A stretch of DNA of 64,000 nt from Ascaris suum (taxonomy: Eukaryota; Nematoda; Chromadorea; Rhabditida; Ascarididae). The stretch lies in assembly GCA_013433145.1 (NCBI GenBank), contig CM024180.1, positions 2,135,001 through 2,199,000 on the forward strand, in the 5' to 3' direction. A model generated the notes under the pieces. That model had not been told where the DNA came from. It searched no databases and saw only the letters and a program-made list of their open reading frames with translations. Each line of letters begins with the position of its first letter. The stretch's first letter is position 1. A program made the translations under genes and the position numbers. Positions 26,401 to 34,840 of this stretch are shown piece after piece.

Positions 26401-29400
26401 TATTTATACGTTCTCGAAGATGATTGTTGACAGGTATTTACCGGTTGCTGTCAGATGACTGGCACATTAATCATACGACCATAATGACCACAATGATGTG
26501 TGCTCATAGCGGACTCATTCACCAAATCCGCAATCATCAACGTATCGATACTTTTTGTCTCAATGCTCATGCAAACTTGAGAACTCCACACTACGTAATC
26601 CAACTATTTTGTTTAAGCTGATTTCGACAGCTACGCATCTAAAGAGCAACTTCTGAGGATACCTGTTTCCAGTTCAGATTCTCTGCGGTTCTTTTATTAT
26701 TTTTTTAACGCGCTAAAAAAAAGAAGCGTTTTATTTTTTCTTTGTTCTCTTATTCTAACTAGGGCTTCAAAGAGCAAAAAACTCAACTGCATTTTGAAAA
26801 AAAAAATCTATGGGAAAGAAATTAGATAGATCGGGTAAAATAAGCTTCATTGAACGCCAACTCTGTAGAATATCCAACTCGCAGAAGTTGAAAACTCTTA
26901 TTTGAACTTTGATATTAGATCTATGGTCAATAGCATATGATTTTGAACACTTCATTTCAGTTTTCCCCTCAAGTTGCGGGCTTTCTTGTCGTTGGATCGC
27001 GTATTTAAAGTAATCGGTATAGCATGGGCGATCGCATTCGCAGCCGCACTTCCGATGGCATTTATTGTGAAAGTGAATCGTATCGCACTTCCAATAGAAG
27101 ATAATGTCGATCAATCTTGGAGTCGTCTGGTAACCTATCCGATTATCTTTTCCAGCATAAAATCCCGATGACATCCACATTCTGTGATAAGCCATCCATC
27201 TCAGCTAGGTGTTTTATATGCGCACAAAGCAATATGCTTCCTGCTAATCTAGGAATGTTTCAAATATGCCATTGTGTGTTCACGATAGAAATTTGAGATT
27301 TAGGCTAGGAGTGCAAGTTCGGCGGCAGCTCGATATCTGGCGGAAGCATTATCCGACATGTTCCGCTCTGCAATTGGTATTGCCATTCGGAATCCGATCA
27401 TCAGTAGACCGACTCCAGTCGATCCTCAAAATTCCTAAAAATTCCTCGTGAATGCCCAAGATTCTGGAATCAATGGGTTTCACGCAAAACCCGAGCTATT
27501 TTCGTGAACCTTAAGCTGTACAAAATACATAAAACCGTCGTACATTAATCAGCTGTGCTGTTTTATGCAAGCTATAATAAATCCATTTTGTGAACATTGC
27601 GTCCCCATTCACGAAATTGTATGTGGATCTGGGAATGTACCGGCAGGTGGAAGTATCTCACCGGTACTGTTTTAATGCTTTACTTTTTTGACTGCCGATC
27701 GCCTTCAGCTTCAATGCTCTATTGAAACTCTAAAGGCGACAACGATCCTCCCTGTCCACAATATGCAGTGTTGCAGACTTTGAAGGAATATAATATTGAA
27801 GAAACCGTCGCAGGTTGAGGTTTGAAAGAACACTGAAAACATGTGATTGTCTTTGATGGTACACATGTGTTAGTTCATTGCAGGTTTCCAATGACGGTGT
27901 GACAATCATGAATACGGATTTTTGTGCAATGGACATTACAAGGCCAGGCGCACAAAAAATTCTTATTTATTTCGCCTTTAGTGTCTTCTTCCTTCTACCA
28001 GGTAGGAAAGTGTTAAATATCCTTTACGCTCTTGTGGTCACAACTACCGTTTGCCATATGGAATTGATGAAGAGAAGCATTATCTTTTTTTTTGATCTGC
28101 CGAATATTGCAGAGGAGCTCCCTGCTTTTCAACCCTCAATGCAAGGGATGGGATAAGATGCAAAATACACGAGGAGAAAACTTTTGCACAGTTCAAGCAA
28201 AATATGCATCGAGCACCTAGTCCGGAAATCCGGAAGGACTCCGCCCGAAACTCTTTTCATGAAAGAAGGCAGCGATCTATAGGGAGCTAGCTTCTCCACT
28301 TCTAACGCTTTCATCCACATATTTTTTCATTTATCTTCCTGAAGTATCTGTTTTATAATGTGATTTGGCGCTACCCCTAGCAAAAATAACATAGGATGCG
28401 GCAGACCGGAACTATAAGCTGGAGCTGCTGTAGGGGCAGATAGCTGAAGCTGAGAATGCGAGTTGTAGCGCTTGCTGGAGGCTTCAGATAGCCGTATACG
28501 CGCTCTTTTTTGAGCTAAGCTCATAGATATGAGGCGCTATATTATGGTTATACGAATATGCGATTTCCTTTGTTCTACGATGCGGTGAAGTAGCTTCAGT
28601 GTCCTTCGCAACAAGCTTACAAACTCGAATTTAGTGGCGAATATTGAAAAAACAATTTTTTTTTTTCATTGAAATGCTGTTTTTTAAAATATGATAATTG
28701 TCATAGTTATTTCACGCTTCTCTATCTCATATTTTATTCATATATCAGCTTAACTTATGAACTCATTTCTCAGCGTCTTTTATTTTTATGGAACGGAAAA
28801 ATCACTTTCTGACTTCTTTCTAGCTTCAATTCGTACACGAAGTGCTATATTAGCATATGTATAACTTTAGTTATTATTTATGCATCTTCTCAGTGAGTCA
28901 TTCTTACAATCAATGAATATATATTCCGTCATGCAGCACATCATCTTATAGTAATTAACTTGATACATCATATGGCCTAATAAATCATATATGGCCTAAT
29001 ATGGCCTAATCATATGGCCTAAATGATATATGAAAAGAGCCAAAAGAAATGAAAAAAAAAAACACACACAACAAATCCATGTTAATTACATACTATTCCA
29101 TTTTTTCATTGCACTACTTAAATCGGTATATTCATTTAGTTGCTCATGTTTCTTTCCCGAGCGCTCAACTATGATTTCCATTAAGGTACTAGTCTTCATA
29201 GAAGTGAATGATTCTGTATCATGCGTACTAGGTGGAGCATATTTTTTTATGAGAATAATTTGCATAATCGTGTGATGAAGAGAAATTCGATTCATACGTC
29301 TTTTCGTCTTATCTTTTTCAATTCACTAATCTCATTACTATTAATATCTGTAGCATGTAAGCATATTAAATTTGCGTTTCTAGAGAAGAAGTGATGAAAT

Positions 29401-32400
29401 ACGTGATATAGCCACTTGAATAAGGCGGTCGACTCGGGCGGAAGTTTCCCTCCTAAATACACATAGTTTCCCAAAAGCAATTACATTCAAAAACGTTCCT
29501 AATGCAAAAAACATTGATGTGCGCTGTCAACGACTTTACTGTCACCTACACTCTGCCTATATAACTGTCTCATCACGAAATAAGAAACGAAAGCAGGATC
29601 ATGGAAAATTATAGTCGTCTCTGTCGTTGAATATAAATTTCACAGGAAGTAGAATTACTTCTCGATCTAACCGGAAAAAAAACTAAAATATCGACGTTTC
29701 CATTTGAATAGACTTAAAATTATTTCAAGATTATTTAGCGTTCACATGAGATTCTATTTGACATTCTAGAAAATATGAAAGGTTTTATTGAAAGCAACAT
29801 ACAGTGAGCCCTAAAATTGTGAGAAAAATTTGCATCTTTATATTTATTTACTAAATCATGTCCTTGATATTATTTCCTGTTATTTTGCTTCTAAAGTACC
29901 TTTAGATGAATTTTTTCCTCCATAAAGACGCTCTTCTATTGCCTTGAAAGTGGTAAAAGAATTGAAATTGTTCTTAACTGCTATAATTAATCAAATTCAG
30001 CATTGTTTCTTTTTTTCGTACGAATGTAAAATATATGGCTAAACTTTGCTTATCATTACTAAATAAGATCTCTTAGAGTTCTTCTTGAACGGTAGCACTT
30101 TCAGCAGTTTTAATAACTGTCGGTTATTGCCATATTGGTATTCAGCTACGATCAGCCGATAAATATCTCTCTCAAACTGAACAACGCAACTTGGGGAAGA
30201 CGACACGTGCCAAGAAATCCGTCATTCGAATTTTAGGTTCTTTTTATCCACTCTTTCATGGTTTTGCGGAATTCCCAAAAAAAAAAACCTTCCGGGTTAA
30301 GTTTTCATCTTGCCAATTGCATTCTGCTGTAAAAATTCACCCACTGCATAAATGCTTTGAAAATTTCATGCAAATTTTCAAGCAAACGTTTATAAAATTA
30401 TCTGTCACGAAATCGGTTACGAACTCCTTGCTGCTGTTGCTTGACTGTTACAGTTATGTGTAGGTCGGAGGAGACTGTAATTTGAAAATGCCGGATGGTA
30501 TCGAGACCAGTTATCTCCTGTTTTTCATTATTTCTTTCCGGCGTACGAAACGGATTCCGAAACTTTGCATGTTTTTTGTTTGTTCCAATCTGCTAAGCAC
30601 CAAAACAACCTAACAAATGAGAGGTTTTTGCATTCCCTTCTCGTTTCAGCGAGCGACTTCATATGGGAACGATTTTTGCGTCGTTTAATTTCCGCTACCT
30701 AACTATGTGCTCGGTTGAGAATATTTTTAGGAATATGAGGTCCTACAGCATCACATAGGTAGAAGTCATGACGAGATGTGCTAAGTTGTAAAAAAAACAC
30801 TAACTTGAACGAATCGCGAGAAAATGAATTGTCGTTCGCTTTCGATAACAATTTTTCATCCATTGAAAGAGGCATTTCTTTCTGTGCTGAAAAATCACTT
30901 CAGTATTTGTCGAAATAAGCAATATCTATGACCCGCCTCACATATCAATGAGTTAAGTTCCCTTAGGGAATTTTAAGAGCTTATTTGCGGATTTTCGAAT
31001 GCGATAAGGATAAATGGGTTTCCCTCGGCAACACTTAAATTCGCTTTTGTGTTTACCCTCCGGCTTCTTCTGTGCGAGATAAGGCCACTGAAACAGGAAT
31101 TCCCCATTCCACTAACAGCTCTCTTATGCAGGCTTTGATTAGATGTGATAAAGTTGAACGCGATAAAGATCACTGTGATAAAGATCACTTACAAAACGCG
31201 ATCCTGCAGTAAACAGCATGAATAAGAAAGACAATTTTGCCGAGCTCTCGAAAAATTCTTGCTCTGAGCAGTACTTCTTCGACCAAGCGTAAAACGCCGC
31301 TATTGTTTTTGGTAGAAAGCTGTATTCTACATTTGCCAGCCATATTCTGCCTGGAAAACAATATCTTCAATCCTAAATGCTTCGTAATAATGCTTCGTGC
31401 GAGCGCACTAATTTTGTACTAGGGTTAATTTCATGCAAGCATGCTAACTGCTCACATGTAAGCACATATGTCTATCCATTCATGTGTCGTCCACTGGTCA
31501 GCTTTCGAGTGGAAACCATTGTCGAATTTGAGCACTGAATATCCGGTCCCTTACTTACCTGCCAGACAACTCAAAAAATATTCTGCAGCGCTGATTTAGG
31601 TACGTACTTGGTCGTATAAATATTATCGACTATGCAGGATGCTGTAATTTATGAGTAGAAAAGGTAAATTTGTAAGTGACCTGAAATAGCTATTGGAATT
31701 GTCTAGGTATCAGCAAGTATGCAAATATGAAATTTCGAGGTTTAAAATCGATTCATTTAGTTTGATATTGCTTCATGAATGGAGTATTTTATAATTTCGA
31801 AGAGCATTTCAGTATCTGTTGTTGTGTCATTTTTTCTGTGTTGGCTACCGTTTCATATACAACGATTACTTTCAATTTCGCTTATGGACAGTGGTGATGA
31901 TATTAATCCGGCACTTCAAACTCTTTTCACTTCTGTTTTCTATATATCAGGTTTGAGCGCTTCTGGCTTCGCTTCATGTCCTTTAAGCAGTCATTTCTGC
32001 CATAAGTGTTTTTCTTCTTCCGCAACTTGGCAGTCACAAGTCAAAGTTGTACTGAGGTATGGGCCTCCTGAAATAGAAGTTGTAACTGAATTTTTTAATT
32101 ATGCATCCTTTCTAAGACTTTCTAAGTATCCCACTGGTTTGCACAAAAGTTTTAAATAATCGCATCTTAGAGAATTTTTGTTTACTGCATCGATCCTTCC
32201 TGCTAATTATAGCTTTTAGAGTCTTTTTTATTTCGAAATGACTTCCAGAGTTGCTGTCAGTACCTAACGTTCGGTATCCTCTTTGCTTCGTTTTAAATTT
32301 CGACGCAAGAGTTGCAATAGACAGGTTCTCGGATACACTTAATTCACAATTTCGAGTGTTTTGCAGGATGTTGTTATTATTCAAATTCGGCATGTAATCC

Positions 32401-33206
32401 TATCCTTTATAATATTCTTTCCGAGAAATATCGCAGGGCTTTCCTAAAAACGATTTTCGGTAAGTGCAAATTTCTCATGAAATACGCTAAAGCAAATAAA
32501 GTAAAACTTTTTGCCCCAATATATTAGAGTGTAAGCATTCCACATATTTCAATAAACAACGATTTGGGTTTTCTTCCACCGTCTACCGTCATGGCACAAC
32601 CCATCTAGCCTTTTCAATTATAAACATATAAGAAGAGCTAAACCTTGCTGTAAATTAGTCCTAATTCACACTATTTAACGATACTTTCACGCACGCTAAT
32701 CTAATGGACAATAGATTGGATAACCCATTAATGAGGTGTCTTCAGCGAGGCTTTTATTACTTGCTCATTATGAAGATTTTATCCAATGTAGGCATACTTT
32801 TCTGTGAAGACTTTTTATCGTCAAAGTGCTTGGCATATTCCAGCTGCATTTGCTATGATTCAAGTGAGCAAAATTCCCCAATGAACGTATCCGCAGAACT
32901 TTTTGTTTGTTTCACGATGCGATTTTGCTCAACACATAATTTAATCTTCATAATATTTTAAACAAATTTCCCCCTCTAAATCACTATGTAGATTTGTTTC
33001 TCTAACGTTGAAGTTTACTGCTTCGATCTTTTATATGCTTACCTGTATAATCTGTATGAATGCTTATAATGCTTACCTGTAATCTGCATATAGTACTTAC
33101 CTGCACATTCATACAGATCTTTTAACCAGGTAAATAGAATAGAGAATTACAACTAAGGAAAATTTCAGGAATCAGAGCAGAGAACCGAAAAATGAAATGT
33201 TTTTAG
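23381..33206 (+). CDS. neuromedin-U/pyrokinin-type peptide receptor (class A GPCR), nine exons
   Basis: I joined nine exons (listed separately) by GT-AG boundaries and phase to give 1104 coding bases, 367 residues. All hallmarks of a rhodopsin-like receptor are present: an N-glycosylation site NVT at 15-17; GN in TM1 (N52); the NPTNYYLFSLAISD block of TM2 (67-80, D80); Cys109 at the top of TM3 paired with Cys209 in loop 2; ERW at 133-135 in place of DRY; W161 in TM4; P234 and Y242 in TM5; the KKSVIRIL start of TM6 (271-278) with CWLPFH at 288-293; and NPILY at 335-339 in TM7. The NPTNYYLFSLA block, the FCAMD in loop 2 and the KSVIR before TM6 point to the NMUR family (C. elegans nmur genes, insect capa and pyrokinin receptors). 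It would act at the plasma membrane of neurons or target tissue, coupling a C-terminally amidated peptide (PRX-amide type in relatives) to G proteins. The tail after TM7 is short, and the last exon is the least certain part. Confidence 0.93.
23800..23968 (+). CDS. receptor exon 2 (TM1-TM2)
   Basis: Acceptor TTTTTCAG and donor GTATGC; 169 bases. It encodes TM1 (hydrophobic segment ending GVFGN) and TM2 with NPTNYYLFSLAISD, the block most typical of NMUR-type receptors. It ends after the first base of a Gly codon. Confidence 0.95.
23969..25865 (+). other. receptor intron 2
   Basis: AT-rich intron of 1.9 kb with a G-rich tract at 24665-24680. Two overlapping frames around 24742-24985 are open on both strands because the block is GC-richer, but neither shows a known motif. 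Confidence 0.7.
24665..24680. repeat. G-rich tract (G5 A G10)
   Basis: G5 A G10 inside receptor intron 2, in the orientation that would appear in the pre-mRNA as a G-quadruplex-forming run. Confidence 0.9.
25866..26022 (+). CDS. receptor exon 3 (loop 1 and TM3)
   Basis: Acceptor TTTACAG, donor GTAATT; 157 bases. It completes the Gly-Leu-Pro after TM2, gives Cys109 before TM3 and the ERW triplet (133-135), and ends two bases into Cys139. The preceding intron is about 1.9 kb. Confidence 0.95.
26961..27129 (+). CDS. receptor exon 4 (loop 2 and TM4)
   Basis: Acceptor CATTTCAG, donor GTAACC; 169 bases. It starts by completing the Cys of ICFPLK, then encodes TM4 with W161 and P170 and the first half of extracellular loop 2 (VNRIALP). 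Confidence 0.95.
27130..27883 (+). other. receptor intron 4, with a coding-like island at 27306-27448
   Basis: The island is GC-rich for this window and all its frames are partly open. The plus-strand frame from about 27306 reads SASSAAARYLAEALSDMFRS and continues to a stop near 27448, and the minus strand also reads as a helical peptide. A further plus-strand open stretch of about 50 codons lies at 27510-27674. There is no recognisable family; it could be a decayed gene fragment or an alternative exon. Confidence 0.3.
27884..28001 (+). CDS. receptor exon 5 (loop 2 cysteine and start of TM5)
   Basis: Acceptor ATTGCAG, donor GTAGGA; 118 bases. It carries FCAMD with the loop-2 Cys209 and the first part of TM5 up to Pro234 of FFLLP. 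Confidence 0.95.
28129..28521 (-). pseudogene. coding-like relic, possible gene fragment in intron 5
   Basis: From an ATG at about 28521 the minus strand is open for 65 codons with a composition unlike the surrounding intron: a basic start (QKRARIR), a Ser/Ala/Pro-rich linker (LSAPTAAPAYSSGLPHP) and GVAPNHI near the end. The linker plus PNHI weakly recalls the region before the second RRM of U1A-like splicing proteins, but the following RRM motifs do not appear in any frame, so this is a hint only. A second open block follows to 28129 after one stop. A processed pseudogene would explain the composition and lack of introns. Confidence 0.2.
28968..29022. repeat. short tandem repeat ATGGCCTAA(T)
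   Basis: Four close copies of ATGGCCTAA, two of them directly adjacent, with CATAT spacers between the others. Confidence 0.8.
30105..30236 (+). CDS. receptor exon 6 (end of TM5, loop 3)
   Basis: Acceptor CTTTCAG, donor GTTCTT; 132 bases. It completes TM5 (AVLITVGYCHIGI), gives a basic third intracellular loop of about 30 residues and the KKSVIRIL that opens TM6. The phase fits both neighbours exactly, although the intron before it is about 2.1 kb. Confidence 0.9.
30417..31590 (-). CDS. candidate antisense gene fragment nested in receptor intron 6
   Basis: On the minus strand five segments can be joined with consistent phase: 31559-31590, 31193-31350, 31057-31087, 30805-30886 and 30417-30474 (stop TAA at 30417-30419). 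The core is the 158-base exon 31193-31350, between TTTTCCAG and GTAAGT, open for 52 codons and clearly GC-richer than the intron. It encodes WLANVEYSFLPKTIAAFYAW, then KKYCSEQEFFES and a hydrophobic LSFLFMLFTAGSRF. The upstream 32-base exon adds AAEYFLSCLAG and ends in a strong donor CAG|GTAAGT. Downstream come WPYLAQKKPE and an acidic-basic tail with MPLSMDEKLLSKA. The product looks like part of a membrane protein but I cannot name it, and no start exon was found. The 31- and 32-base exons are unusually short, so the chain may be partly accidental. Four segments lie in receptor intron 6; none overlaps a receptor exon. Confidence 0.33.
31813..31950 (+). CDS. receptor exon 7 (TM6, loop 3 outside)
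   Basis: Acceptor CATTTCAG, donor GTTTGA; 138 bases. It encodes TM6 with CWLPFHIQRLL, the third extracellular loop and the start of TM7. Confidence 0.95.
32367..32459 (+). CDS. receptor exon 8 (TM7 and helix 8)
   Basis: Acceptor TTTTGCAG, donor GTAAGT; 93 bases. It encodes CCYYSNSACNPILYN followed by SEKYRRAFLKT, that is the NPxxY motif and the amphipathic helix 8. There is no stop in the exon, so at least one more exon is required. Confidence 0.95.
33036..33135. repeat. cluster of TTACCTG/CAGGTAA words in receptor intron 8
   Basis: TTACCTG occurs at 33039-33045, 33073-33079 and 33097-33103, and its complement CAGGTAA at 33127-33133, with similar flanks (CATACAGAT and TATGAATG). It reads as a degenerate tandem repeat; on the minus strand each copy looks like a perfect splice donor. 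CAGGTA is also the core bound by ZEB/ZAG-1-type zinc-finger homeodomain factors in animals, so a regulatory role is possible. Confidence 0.55.
33169..33206 (+). CDS. receptor exon 9, proposed C-terminus
   Basis: An acceptor AATTTCAG at 33161-33168 opens a 38-base segment whose phase completes the split Gly codon and adds GIRAENRKMKCF before TAG at 33204-33206. The result is a very short, basic tail with a penultimate Cys. Related receptors usually have longer tails, so a different last exon, or alternative splicing, remains possible. Confidence 0.5.
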
Positions 33207-33824
33207 GAGGTAAAAAATCGAAGCGAATATTTGGCTTCCGAAATTCAATGAATGCCAATGCTCACAACAAACGTCGACTATATCACAGTTGTCAAAGATC
33301 GTTCAAAGAATCCTCAACGGGGTTCGTTATCCAAACGCCTCGCAAGGTGTTTTATTAGCTAAGCAGTTTATGTCCCAATTTCGTTTACGCTATTCCACTC
33401 CTTTTTGGTGTAAAAATGTATTTAATCTACCTAAATGGAAAAGTGATGAGCCATTATAAGGAGGTAGAAAGGATTTCATTCTTCTCTTAAGTAGGAAAAC
33501 ATCGTCATTAAGCTAATACGTAGCACATGTGTTACCGCTCGAGCACATAATCGTGCTATATCCTTCCTATCGAAAGAGCACATTCTGTTAACGTCTGCCT
33601 GTAGATCGTGACCTGAAATGCTTTAGTGCTGATGAAGAAGAAAGAAAAGGGTCTTTGATTGAGATAAGATGAAGTCATTAAATTGGAATCTTATGCTAAA
33701 CCGTTATTGGTGAGATGCTTCGAAGTGTGCCGATGTGCGTGCTACCTATGTTGATCAGTAAAGCGCGCGATGCACCAAACAAAACTAAAATGGGCAAGGT
33801 GATGAGGGGAATGAGACTACGGGG
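33207..33824. other. 3' flank of the receptor gene
   Basis: Presumed 3' UTR and intergenic DNA. I see no unambiguous AATAAA directly after the proposed stop, which adds to the doubt about the last exon. No other feature is visible. Confidence 0.4.
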
Positions 33825-34840
33825 GTGATTCTTCAGACTTCAAGCTCTGGTTTCGGAAAGCGTATAGCACAACGATTCAGTCGTTACTTTATATTGCAAA
33901 AACTTCCATGTAAATGTCAAAGCAACAGATGTACTATATCAAACAAGGCCTATCAGAAGACTTCAAAAGTTATCGCCTCGTTTGCCTTTTCTAACATATG
34001 CACAAATTTTTTGCGAGAATCTTGTTGAATCGCATGGCAAGCAATCGTATAAATAGCAATCGAGAAATTACGCAAGTATTTCCAACGGATAATATATCGA
34101 TTATAACACATTGCTCAATGCAAGCAATACTGCAATACATACTTTCACTCTGGATTTTCTATCGAGAAATATAAAGGAGTACAAATTTCTGCTATACCTT
34201 TTCAACGACTATACGAAAACGTTCGATAGTTTTGAAGTCAGCGAATTGCTGTGCGTCGAGGTGGAAGGAGGAATCATAGAGGAATATATCAGTCTATGAG
34301 AAGAAACGAACTACGGATGCATAATCAACATATCTCCATCCGGTAATCAGATTCGAGTACCCAATAAAAGTGGCGTGCATCTATGGGATACAATCTGTCA
34401 AATACCATTCAACGCTTGCTTTCAATGAATCTGAAAGAGGCAAAACTAAGAATTGTCGTTAATGTTTGTTTATAAGAATTCATTTATTTTTCGTTGTTAG
34501 GCGATTTGATTTTGATTCTATATAGGATAGTGGAAATGTTTACTTTCCTCACTAGATTAGATCCGCAACGCAAAAAAGAAATTAATCTAAGGGATACCGT
34601 CAGGAAATCTAATGAAATTTCCAACGTACGGAGTGCAAAATAAGCTGCATGTTTTTTGCTTTGATGAGCATTTGGCCTCGATCATTGAAATGATGAACGA
34701 AACATCGCAAAGGGAGCTATTCCAAAGTGAGGGTGAAATGCATTCTGAATTAATCATTGCTGGCTCATATCAGAGTAAATTCCTTCAAATGTATCGTCCT
34801 TCCAACGATACTATCGTAGGAAAAAATATTTAGTCAATAA
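33825..34840 (+). mobile_element. decayed RTE-like LINE reverse transcriptase
   Basis: The frame at 34111-34299 encodes AIHTFTLDFLSRNIKEYKF followed by LLYLFNDYTKTFDSFEVSEL, which lines up with the IDHI-HT..LIE..REYK and L.FIDY.KAFDSVE blocks of RTE-clade reverse transcriptases. After one stop (34297-34299) the same frame continues with NQIRVPNKSGVHLWDTICQI, the counterpart of the I...I..GVRQGDTISPKLF block. A further frame from about 34612 (HVFCFDEHLASI) sits where the FADD palm motif should be but has lost it. Stops and frame changes show it is inactive. No endonuclease domain or ends are defined, so the limits are approximate. Confidence 0.72.

Larger units (their letters stand above)
28002..30104 (+). 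other. receptor intron 5, with coding-like relics on the minus strand
   Basis: The largest receptor intron. It contains a GC-richer block (28129-28524), a small tandem repeat (28968-29022) and a minus-strand frame at 29292-29480. These are described separately; the rest is AT-rich without visible features. Confidence 0.5.

Noticed and set aside
29226..29270. A small segment in receptor intron 5 that could fill the gap between exons 5 and 6 by phase
   Set aside because: Its peptide does not look like TM5, whereas extending exon 6 to the acceptor at 30101-30104 gives a proper helix and phase.
31813..32159. Single 126-residue frame read straight through from receptor exon 7
   Set aside because: Only 31813-31950 is exon; the rest of the frame is intron 7, since TM7 is encoded at 32367-32459.
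33039..33103. Three ideal splice donors on the minus strand
   Set aside because: No coding-like exon precedes any of them; they belong to a short degenerate tandem repeat.
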